A stretch of DNA of 6,808 bases, taken from the NCBI GenBank assembly GCA_022566235.1, contig JADFJI010000123.1:1-6808 (forward strand), given 5' to 3'. The translations under genes and the position numbers were made by a program. Under the pieces are notes generated by a model that saw only the letters and a program-made list of their open reading frames with translations, did no database searches and was not told where the DNA came from. Shown piece by piece: positions 1-4,777 of the stretch. This DNA comes from Chloroflexota bacterium. Lineage in GTDB: Bacteria; Chloroflexota; Dehalococcoidia; Plut-88900. Positions within the stretch are counted from its first letter, which is position 1. Every line of letters starts with the position of its first letter.

Positions 1-90
1 ACCGAGTTCAGCCTCACCACGAGCGATGGTCTGGCGGCGTGGAGCTTCAGCGGCGTGGTCCTGCTGATGGTAGACGAATCAGATTACTAG
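1..90 (+). CDS. 3' end of an unidentified protein-coding gene (partial)
   Basis: Frame 1 is open from the first base to a TAG at 88-90 and gives a 29-residue tail that begins TEFSLTT and ends LLMVDESDY. The tail is polar then hydrophobic (residues about 14-24 include WSFSGVVLLMV), as in a closing beta-strand followed by an acidic C-terminus. The rest of the gene lies before the window, so the family cannot be named. The assignment as coding rests on the clean in-frame stop, sensible codon use and the downstream terminator at 213-246, which would end its transcript after a 3' untranslated region of about 120 bases. It could also be a chance open frame, since only 90 bases are visible. Confidence 0.55.
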   Translation, partial: TEFSLTTSDGLAAWSFSGVVLLMVDESDY

Positions 91-122
91 AAAACAGCAT
101 AGCTAAACCAGGAGATGTGACG

Positions 123-212
123 ATGGTGGGGTGGCGAGGGGCCTGGTCACAGACAGATCGATGCTCGCCACATCTGTCTTCAATGTTGAATGAGACGACC
201 TGCTCTAACTAA
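123..212 (+). CDS. Possible 29-residue small protein or leader peptide
   Basis: An ATG at 123 opens a 29-codon frame that ends with TAA at 210-212, one base before the terminator hairpin begins. An AGGAGA Shine-Dalgarno match lies at 110-115 with a 7-base spacer, which is a strong site. The peptide starts MVGWRGAWSQ and ends NETTCSN. It has two tryptophans and two cysteines (residues 14 and 27), no membrane segment and no motif I recognise. Two 8-bp inverted repeats lie inside the reading frame. It could be a real microprotein following the upstream gene, a leader peptide, or a chance ORF in a structured 3' untranslated region. The ribosome binding site and the abutting terminator favour expression, but nothing shows conservation. 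Confidence 0.3.
   Translation: MVGWRGAWSQTDRCSPHLSSMLNETTCSN
131..179 (+). repeat. Two interleaved 8-bp inverted repeats (pseudoknot order A-B-A'-B')
   Basis: GTGGCGAG at 131-138 is the exact reverse complement of CTCGCCAC at 164-171. AGACAGAT at 151-158 is the exact reverse complement of ATCTGTCT at 172-179. The arms alternate in the order A-B-A'-B', the topology of a pseudoknot, with A' and B' directly adjacent. A further 6-bp pair, TGTGAC (116-121) with GTCACA (146-151), competes with the second stem at one base. The zero-length link between A' and B' would strain a classical H-type fold, so the two stems may instead alternate, or may be DNA-level dyads. Single 8-bp dyads occur by chance, so function is unproven. 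Confidence 0.4.
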
Positions 213-246
213 GGAAAAGGCCCGCCTTCTACAGGCGGGCCTTTCC
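213..246 (+). terminator. GC-rich hairpin, probable intrinsic terminator
   Basis: AAAGGCCCGCC (216-226) pairs perfectly with GGCGGGCCTTT (234-244) around a 7-base loop (227-233), giving 11 bp. GG at 213-214 and CC at 245-246 extend the stem past a single bulged A. The downstream T-run is poor on the plus strand (CCCTTA). On the minus strand the stem is followed by TTTTCCTT. It most likely ends transcripts of the gene stopping at 90, and of the small ORF stopping at 212. It also insulates the VOC gene, which has its own promoter. Confidence 0.65.
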
Positions 247-275
247 CTTACCTGGTTGATCGGGCCAGGGGTTAC

Positions 276-317
276 GTCTTTACCAATTCTCTAAACGCTG
301 GCAGGGGCCGTAAAGAC
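276..317. repeat. 8-bp inverted repeat in the VOC upstream region
   Basis: GTCTTTAC at 276-283 and GTAAAGAC at 310-317 are exact reverse complements separated by 26 bases. The dyad lies about 80 bases upstream of the -35 element of the VOC promoter, so it could be a distal regulator site. A dyad of this size and spacing is expected a few times by chance in a window of this length. Otherwise the 247-394 stretch shows nothing recognisable. Confidence 0.2.
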
Positions 318-394
318 ATCTCCCCTTTCTTCCTACCTGCCTTTCTATTTCATTGATGGTAGCGACGTTCATTGGATGCCGGGCCTTTATGAAT

Positions 395-423
395 CTGACA
401 GATTGTAGCTGAACACTTAGAAT
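395..423 (+). promoter_or_regulatory. Sigma70-type promoter of the VOC gene
   Basis: CTGACA at 395-400 matches the -35 consensus TTGACA at five of six positions. TAGAAT at 418-423 matches the -10 consensus TATAAT at five of six. The spacer is exactly 17 bases. Transcription would begin near 430, leaving a leader of about 34 bases that contains the AAGGAGG ribosome binding site (447-453) of the gene at 464. This is the best-formed promoter in the window. Confidence 0.65.
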
Positions 424-463
424 AGACTGTAAATCAGCCAGTCGATAAGGAGGAAGTCCAACG

Positions 464-925
464 ATGGAGATTCGTGAGCAGATGCTGGAGAAAAGAGAAC
501 GATTGCGGAGGTGGATACCATCATCTCGAGTTGAGAACTCCGCTGGCGGGGCCAACCACATAGCGGTCTATGCTAAGGACCTTGAAGCGACCGCAGCATT
601 TTACACCGAGGTCATGGGCATGCCCCTGATAGAGGTGATCGACAACCGAGACGTTCCCGAGTCGACTCACATGAACGTCGACATTGGCGGAGGTATGATG
701 CTGTCGTTCTTCGATTTCCCCCACATTCCCCGACTGCGCAGGCGAGCCCCTGAGGGTGTGGGCAATGTGATGCACATAGCTCTGGAGATCACCGAAGGGC
801 GCAAGGCGGAAGTGAAATCGCGCCTCGATGCGAAGGGCATCGACTACCAGGAGATCGGTGGCTCGGTGTACCTCAAAGACCCTAACGGCCTGGGAATAGA
901 GCTTTTGCCTATCACAAGTGCCTGA
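464..925 (+). CDS. VOC superfamily (glyoxalase/dioxygenase fold) protein
   Basis: This is a 153-residue single-domain vicinal-oxygen-chelate protein. Residues 1-28 form a basic, helical N-terminal extension. The VOC domain runs from about 30 to 150, with the two expected beta-alpha-beta-beta-beta modules: NHIAVYAKDLEATAAFYTEVMGM opens the first and NVMHIALEI the second. Likely metal ligands are H32 (NHIAV), H104 (MHIAL) and E146 (GIELL). The KDPNGLGIEL stretch (138-147) is the typical closing motif. The usual fourth position near residues 80-84 is not clearly an acid (S81 or D84). Family members are lactoylglutathione lyases, ring-cleaving dioxygenases, epimerases and antibiotic-binding or thiol-transferase proteins. 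The substrate cannot be assigned. The ATG at 464 is chosen for the AAGGAGG site at 447-453 with a 10-base spacer; the next ATG (482) has no comparable site. The gene has its own promoter and is convergent with the lipoprotein gene. Confidence 0.9.
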   Translation: MEIREQMLEKRERLRRWIPSSRVENSAGGANHIAVYAKDLEATAAFYTEVMGMPLIEVIDNRDVPESTHMNVDIGGGMMLSFFDFPHIPRLRRRAPEGVGNVMHIALEITEGRKAEVKSRLDAKGIDYQEIGGSVYLKDPNGLGIELLPITSA

Positions 926-947
926 AGCATATTCGGCGCTTCACAGG
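921..947. terminator. Small dyad spanning both convergent stop codons
   Basis: TGAAGC at 923-928 pairs with GCTTCA at 938-943 around a 9-base loop, and CCT/AGG flanks can add three pairs past a small bulge. The plus-strand TGA (923-925) and the minus-strand TGA (read from 943-941) are the ends of the two arms, so one short symmetrical element holds both stops. There is no T-run on either side, so termination strength is doubtful. It is the only candidate terminator between the VOC and lipoprotein genes. Confidence 0.3.
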
Positions 948-2470
948 CAGGGTGGCTTGGACAGGCCGGTCTGACGCAGGGCGTCTCGGACCTCCTCGTT
1001 CCCAGGGCCCTCGACCAGGGCAAAGAACTCGATGGTCAGGGCCTCGGATGGCTCTCCCCTCAGCAGCATAGAGATAAATATCTTGCCGTACAGGTCCTTC
1101 AGGGCGGCGTCGCCCGAGGCCTGAATCATGATGCCCAGCTCCAGGAAGGGTGTTCCCCTTTCCTCCCTGGGGGCAGCCATGAACTCCTGGAGTTTTTCCG
1201 CTACCTGCGTGTTACCCGAAAAGACGGGCACGATTGCCGCATCATTCACCAACTCCTGGAGGGGACGGGCCGCGGTTGCCAGGGCGGAATCCAGGAATGC
1301 CGTCCACTTGGCTTGCAACGCCGGGTCGTCCGAGGCTTGAATCGAGGAAGACAGCTTACTGAACGCCTCAGCGGCCTCGGCCGGTGACCCGGGCCCTGAG
1401 AATTTCTCCGCATCGATGTCGATATGGGTTTCGAGCCAGTTGACCTGGTCCAGTAGAGCTTCGATGGGAGGGTTGTGACCAGAGTCGTACCACTTGATCT
1501 CTTTTGGTTCGCTGCCCGCCTGTTGGAACTGTGTCGCTGACTCCTGGGGTATGCGTAGATCGCGGCGGCCGGATTGAAAGAGGAGAGCCGCGGGTGCCGC
1601 GTTGCCGATGTGGTTGATCGGCTCGATGGGCTCCATCGCTGACAACCAACGCTCTCGCTGCTCTTCGGTAAGGCGTTGGAGGGGACCAGTGGGGCTGTCA
1701 ATCGTCCTGGCCCGCGCTACAAGGCCTCCGATGCCCATTGTGAGGGCATAGGCCTTGATCCGGTCCTCGATACCCGCCAGCAGCCCGCCCATGGCCGCGC
1801 CGTAGCTGCTACCGACGTAGGCGATGCGGTCCGGGTCCACATCCCTCAGGGATGTGAGGAGGTCTACGCCCCGGCGTAGATCGATAATGAGTTGGATCTG
1901 CTCCTCCCGGTCCAACTCGGTGAATGTGACAGGCTCTTCCGTTGGATCGGCCAGCATGCGACGGGTGAAGGGCGCATCGATAAGGAGTGAAACGACACCG
2001 GTCTTTGCCAGGTCTCTGGCATACCCGAGCAGGTCACCCCGTCCTCCAGGCAGCCCGTGGAGGAGAATCACGCCCGCAAAGGGCCCCGGCCCTTCGGGGA
2101 CTACCAGAAAGGCGGTGACTCGACCTCCCTTTGGACTGGCATAGGAGATGTCATGGATTACAACACAGTACTGCTCTTGCGCCGAGACCTCTCGTATATC
2201 GAGCGGCGCCTGCCGGTCGTAGTCGAACAGGCTGAGTAGCTCCTCGTATGACAGGGCGATAGCGGTTGGCAGGGGAGTCGGTGTGGGTTTGGGGGCCGGC
2301 GCAGCTGTGGCCGGTATTGGAGTAGCAGTAGGCTCCGCAGGTGCTGTGGAGGAGGTCGGAGACGCCTCTCCCCCACAGGCAGCAAAGATGACAATGGCTG
2401 CCAGCGAGATGGCCAAAAGTGGAGGCCATGCCATCTTCTTAGTTGCTTTATGGGAATGAGAGCGGGTCAT
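941..2470 (-). CDS. Secreted alpha/beta-hydrolase lipoprotein (dienelactone hydrolase/acyl-esterase type)
   Basis: This is a serine hydrolase of about 509 residues predicted to be anchored outside the membrane. Numbering here counts from the alternative TTG at 2476. A basic start (RSHSHKATKK), a hydrophobic segment (16-33) and FAAC at 31-34 make a type II signal peptide with C34 as lipid anchor. Residues 37-72 are a Pro/Thr/Ala linker. The hydrolase core runs from about 100 to 355, with an HGLPGG oxyanion motif (140-145), nucleophile S224 in GSSYG, acid D306 (RRDLRIP) and H334 (SGHNPP). Residues 360-511 are a helical tail containing an internal repeat (units near 379 and 451) that I do not recognise. 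It probably hydrolyses an ester or lactone outside the cell, substrate unknown. The ATG at 2470 is preferred over the TTG six bases upstream. Neither has a good Shine-Dalgarno site: the nearest purine run, AGGGAG (2496-2491), is about 20 bases from the ATG. Confidence 0.88.
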   Translation of the reverse strand: MTRSHSHKATKKMAWPPLLAISLAAIVIFAACGGEASPTSSTAPAEPTATPIPATAAPAPKPTPTPLPTAIALSYEELLSLFDYDRQAPLDIREVSAQEQYCVVIHDISYASPKGGRVTAFLVVPEGPGPFAGVILLHGLPGGRGDLLGYARDLAKTGVVSLLIDAPFTRRMLADPTEEPVTFTELDREEQIQLIIDLRRGVDLLTSLRDVDPDRIAYVGSSYGAAMGGLLAGIEDRIKAYALTMGIGGLVARARTIDSPTGPLQRLTEEQRERWLSAMEPIEPINHIGNAAPAALLFQSGRRDLRIPQESATQFQQAGSEPKEIKWYDSGHNPPIEALLDQVNWLETHIDIDAEKFSGPGSPAEAAEAFSKLSSSIQASDDPALQAKWTAFLDSALATAARPLQELVNDAAIVPVFSGNTQVAEKLQEFMAAPREERGTPFLELGIMIQASGDAALKDLYGKIFISMLLRGEPSEALTIEFFALVEGPGNEEVRDALRQTGLSKPPCL

Positions 2471-2471
2471 T

Positions 2472-2487
2472 TGCAATCCGTATTGCA
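2472..2487 (-). promoter_or_regulatory. Hairpin/dyad abutting the lipoprotein start codon
   Basis: TGCAAT (2472-2477) and ATTGCA (2482-2487) form a perfect 6-bp dyad with a 4-base loop, ending one base before the ATG at 2470-2468. It occupies the position where a Shine-Dalgarno sequence would normally sit and no such sequence is visible. It could be an operator or an RNA hairpin that tunes initiation. The arms are short, so chance is possible. Confidence 0.25.
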
Positions 2488-2583
2488 GGTCTCCCTATAA
2501 GGGTCTAGGATAGGGTCCGGGGTGAAATAGAAGCTATCTACGTGAGGAAGCCACTCAGGTAGTAAACGAATCAAGGTGCCATC

Positions 2584-2611
2584 TTGTTACCACTTACATA
2601 TCTAATATACA
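2584..2611 (+). promoter_or_regulatory. Weak promoter candidate for the NmrA-like gene
   Basis: TTGTTA (2584-2589) and TATACA (2606-2611) each match the sigma70 consensus at four of six positions, with a 16-base spacer, in the most AT-rich part of the spacer. Transcription would start near 2618, giving an unusually long leader of about 200 bases. This is only a candidate. Confidence 0.25.
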
Positions 2612-2773
2612 ACAGGCCCCAGGCCCGGGGTCCGATGTGGCGGACGCGGGGTAGATCCTAGGGGATAGGAAAGCTTAAATCTTCACGGCCGAGGTTGCAT
2701 CGTATCTAGTAAGTGAAGTTAACCGACCAGTCAACTATTGTCCACAGGAAGTTTTCGAGGAAGTCAGTCATAG

Positions 2774-2792
2774 TCCCACGAATGCCGTGGGA
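2774..2792 (+). promoter_or_regulatory. 7-bp hairpin in the NmrA-like gene leader
   Basis: TCCCACG (2774-2780) and CGTGGGA (2786-2792) are exact reverse complements with a 5-base loop. The dyad ends 16 bases before the AAGGAGG ribosome binding site (2809-2815). It has no T-run, so it is not a terminator for transcription on this strand. It may be an operator or a leader hairpin. Confidence 0.35.
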
Positions 2793-2821
2793 AGGGCGAA
2801 AAAGAAAGAAGGAGGCAACAG

Positions 2822-3706
2822 ATGTCAAACTCAGGGAAAATTCTGGTAACGGGAGCCACGGGTAACGTTGGCAGTCTATTAATACCTATCCTGGCTAACT
2901 TGGGTGCCGATGTTCGCGCGCTGGTCCATAGCGAGTCCAAGGCACAGGGCCTCAAAGATGCGGGCGTCGAAGTCGTTGTAGGCGACCTGGATAAACCCGA
3001 CACCTTGGATGCCGCTTTTCGAGGGGTAGATAAGGTTTTCCTGATCACCCCACCGAATCCCAACCAGGTCATCCAGGCTAAAAATGGGATCGCCGCCGCC
3101 AAGCGCACGGGCAACCCGTTCATAGTCAGAATGTCGGCGGGCGCACTCAAAGAGATGCCCGGTGCTTTACCGCGTGTTTCAGGGCAGCACTCCGAGATCG
3201 ATGCGGAGCTGAGGGCGTCCGGTCTACCCTACACCATCCTCAAGCCACACTTCTTCATGCAGAACACGATGATGGCGGGGCAGACCGTCGCATCGGACGG
3301 TGCCGTGTACATGCCGATGAAAGAGGGCAAACTCGGCATGATCGACGTACGCGACATCGTGGACGTGGCAGTCAAAGTCCTCACTGAGGATGGCCACGAG
3401 GGGAAGACGTACGAGCTGACCGGCCCGGCGTCGATCTCCTTCCACGACGTGGCGGCCGGGCTCTCCAAGGCCCTGGGCAAGGAGGTCAAGTACGTGGACG
3501 TCCCGCTCGAGGCCGGCCGGGAGGGGATGCTCGGCATGGGATTGCCGGAGTGGTTCGCCGATGCCATGACCGAGTACAACAAGGCGTTCAGCGAGGGCTA
3601 CGGCGACTTCACGACGCCGGACGTCGAGGAGATGACGGGCCACCCAGCCCGCTCCTACGAGACGCTCGCCCGGGACTTCGCCCAGGTATTCGGCGGCGCC
3701 GCCTAG
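2822..3706 (+). CDS. NmrA/QorB-like NAD(P)-binding Rossmann-fold reductase
   Basis: This 294-residue protein belongs to the atypical short-chain dehydrogenase group (NmrA-like, NAD(P)H:quinone-oxidoreductase type). The dinucleotide-binding loop is GATGNVG at residues 11-17, after the first strand KILVTG. GDLDKPDTLDAAF (54-66) is the usual second-strand end. VFLITPPNP (72-80) and FIVRMSAG (100-107) are core strands. The stretch from 123 to 148 (HSEIDAELRASGLPYTILKPHFFMQN) is highly typical of the family. The C-terminal part (from about 205) is the substrate-side lobe, with ELTGPASISFHDVAAGLSKALGK. Likely roles are NAD(P)H-dependent quinone or carbonyl reduction or redox sensing; the substrate is unknown. 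Start support: AAGGAGG at 2809-2815 with a 6-base spacer. Length is normal for the family. Codon use changes strongly along the gene (third-position GC about 62%, 77% and 96% in successive thirds, counted by eye). It appears monocistronic and is followed by a terminator. Confidence 0.92.
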   Translation: MSNSGKILVTGATGNVGSLLIPILANLGADVRALVHSESKAQGLKDAGVEVVVGDLDKPDTLDAAFRGVDKVFLITPPNPNQVIQAKNGIAAAKRTGNPFIVRMSAGALKEMPGALPRVSGQHSEIDAELRASGLPYTILKPHFFMQNTMMAGQTVASDGAVYMPMKEGKLGMIDVRDIVDVAVKVLTEDGHEGKTYELTGPASISFHDVAAGLSKALGKEVKYVDVPLEAGREGMLGMGLPEWFADAMTEYNKAFSEGYGDFTTPDVEEMTGHPARSYETLARDFAQVFGGAA

Positions 3707-3843
3707 GTTTGGTGTCATCGAAAAGGATGGCCCTCGCCCCTCGGCTTCAATCGACAGGCCACTGGGGTTATGACCGACTCGCTTGAGCTGGCGGGTTGTG
3801 GGATAACCACTGAAATCGAGAGCGACACCCTTGCGATAAACGG

Positions 3844-3876
3844 AGAGAGGTTGGCTAATAGAGCCAACCTCTTTTC
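3844..3876 (+). terminator. Rho-independent terminator after the NmrA-like gene
   Basis: AGAGGTTGGCT (3846-3856) pairs perfectly with AGCCAACCTCT (3862-3872) around the loop AATAG, an 11-bp stem followed directly by TTTC. The T-run sits only on the plus-strand side, which sets the direction. It lies about 140 bases after the NmrA-like stop codon, and upstream of the TATAAT box for the next gene, so it separates two transcription units. Confidence 0.85.
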
Positions 3877-3947
3877 TGTACTAAAGTGGCCCGACAAGGC
3901 TGGGACAGGTAGGTGCTGAGCGGCGTGGGCAGAGGTTGGCGAGCAGG

Positions 3948-3953
3948 TATAAT
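3948..3953 (+). promoter_or_regulatory. TATAAT -10 element of the first amidohydrolase gene
   Basis: A perfect TATAAT stands 23 bases before the ATG at 3977. Transcription would start near 3960, leaving a very short leader of about 17 bases that consists almost entirely of the GGGGGAAG ribosome binding site. No good -35 hexamer is found 16-18 bases upstream (GTGGGC region) and there is no extended TG motif, so the promoter may be weak or activator-dependent. Confidence 0.45.
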
Positions 3954-3976
3954 GGCCCTTCAGGGGGAAGCGTTGT

Positions 3977-4777
3977 ATGAGGGTTGACGTACACACCCAC
4001 GTCTGGCCGGAGCGGATCGCAGAGACAGTGCGTCAGCTCACCGCCGGCCCTATGAAGCTGGAGATGGCCTTTCGGAATACGGTGGACGGCATCAAGGCCC
4101 ACATGCGGGAGTCGGGGGTTGAGAAGTCGGTGGTGCTGGGGATAGTTGAACGGGCCGACCAGGTGACCCGGGCCAACGACTGGCTCATGAGCATACAGGA
4201 CGAGATGCTGGTGCCCTTCGGGGCGATGCACCCGGACCTGGACGACAAGGCCGGGGAGGTCAGGCGGCTGCGGGATGGGGGTGTCAAGGGCATCAAGCTG
4301 CATCCCATTATCAACGGTTTCTACCCCGACGACCCCAAAATGTACCCGGCCTATGAAGAGATGGGCGACTCTATGGTGGTGGCCATCCATTCCGGCCTTC
4401 TCCCTCACATCGGGCCGGAGGAGCCGGCTTATGCGGCGCCAGAGCGGATCATGAACCTGCTGCGACAGTTCCCCAAACTCAAGGTGATCGCGCTACACCT
4501 GGGCGGCTTCTATATGCTGGATGAGGCGGAACGTTACCTGATAGGAAGAGAGAACATTTTGATCGACACGGCCTGGCCGCCGTCGCTGGGGGAGGTTGCC
4601 TCGGACACCCTGGCCGCCATAATCAACAGGCATGGCGCACACAAGGTGTGCTTCGGGACCGATTATCCATTTGCCAGCCAGGTTACGGATGCCGACCATC
4701 TCCTCGCCCTGCCCCTGTCGGACAGCCAGAAGGAGGGAATCATGGGCGAGAACGCCAGGGAGTTCATAGGCCTATAG
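3977..4777 (+). CDS. Amidohydrolase family 2 (TIM-barrel metal-dependent hydrolase/decarboxylase)
   Basis: This 266-residue protein has the full set of amidohydrolase_2 signatures. HTH near the N-terminus gives metal ligands H6 and H8 (VDVHTHVW). GVKGIKLHP carries K107 and H109. H138 lies in AIHSG, H174 in ALHLGG and D229 in FGTDYPF. The C-terminus GENAREFIGL is the usual family ending. Members include ACMSD, resorcylate-type decarboxylases and lactonases, acting on cyclic or aromatic carboxylic acids in the cytoplasm; the specific reaction cannot be read. At 266 residues it is at the compact end of the family and 49 residues shorter than its neighbour, mainly between the first strand and the KLHP motif. 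The start is supported by GGGGGAAG at 3963-3970, 6 bases before the ATG. The gene is convergent with its paralogue and overlaps it by six bases. Confidence 0.93.
   Translation: MRVDVHTHVWPERIAETVRQLTAGPMKLEMAFRNTVDGIKAHMRESGVEKSVVLGIVERADQVTRANDWLMSIQDEMLVPFGAMHPDLDDKAGEVRRLRDGGVKGIKLHPIINGFYPDDPKMYPAYEEMGDSMVVAIHSGLLPHIGPEEPAYAAPERIMNLLRQFPKLKVIALHLGGFYMLDEAERYLIGRENILIDTAWPPSLGEVASDTLAAIINRHGAHKVCFGTDYPFASQVTDADHLLALPLSDSQKEGIMGENAREFIGL
4772..4777. other. Shared palindromic stop hexamer CTATAG
   Basis: CTATAG is its own reverse complement. The plus-strand gene reads it as Leu codon CTA plus stop TAG (4775-4777). The minus-strand gene also reads it as CTA plus TAG (from 4774 down to 4772). 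The two amidohydrolases therefore end in the same two codons encoded by the same six base pairs, and both proteins end in Gly-Leu. Confidence 0.95.

Larger units (their letters stand above)
2477..2821. other. Divergent intergenic region of 345 bases
   Basis: This spacer lies between the divergently transcribed lipoprotein and NmrA-like genes. It is mixed in composition, with an AT-rich core (about 2578-2612), a C/G-run segment (2614-2633) and a purine-rich end (2791-2815). No credible reading frame is seen. It contains the weak promoter candidate at 2584-2611, the hairpin at 2774-2792 and the ribosome binding site at 2809-2815. I could not find a convincing minus-strand promoter for the lipoprotein gene. 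Confidence 0.6.
3707..3976. other. Intergenic region of 270 bases
   Basis: This spacer separates the NmrA-like gene from the first amidohydrolase. It holds a clear terminator (3844-3876), a perfect TATAAT box (3948-3953) and the ribosome binding site for the gene at 3977. A 19-codon frame from the ATG at 3727 has no ribosome binding site and is not considered coding. The 10-mer AGAGGTTGGC occurs at 3846-3855 (terminator arm) and again at 3931-3940. Confidence 0.6.

Noticed and set aside
280..561. Minus-strand open frame of 93 codons across the VOC promoter and gene start
   Set aside because: It overlaps the well-supported promoter and start of the VOC gene, has no ribosome binding site and shows no recognisable domain.
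2474..2476. TTG as start of the lipoprotein gene
   Set aside because: An ATG follows two codons later, and the TTG lies inside a dyad arm without a ribosome binding site. It cannot be fully excluded.
2614..2660. Runs of C and G that might form a structured element
   Set aside because: Only short imperfect pairings (such as CCCC with GGGG, TCCG with CGGA) were found, with no consistent fold or known motif.
3224..3718. Minus-strand open frame of 164 codons opposite the NmrA-like gene
   Set aside because: It is a by-product of the extreme third-position GC of the overlapping gene, which removes stops on the opposite strand. Its composition is His/Arg/Leu-rich without any domain.
3727..3786. 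19-codon ORF after the NmrA-like gene
   Set aside because: It has no ribosome binding site, no recognisable features and sits in a 3' untranslated region before the terminator.
3881..4408. Minus-strand open frame of 175 codons opposite the first amidohydrolase
   Set aside because: It lies antisense to a gene with complete catalytic motifs; the translation is Pro/His-rich and resembles no protein.
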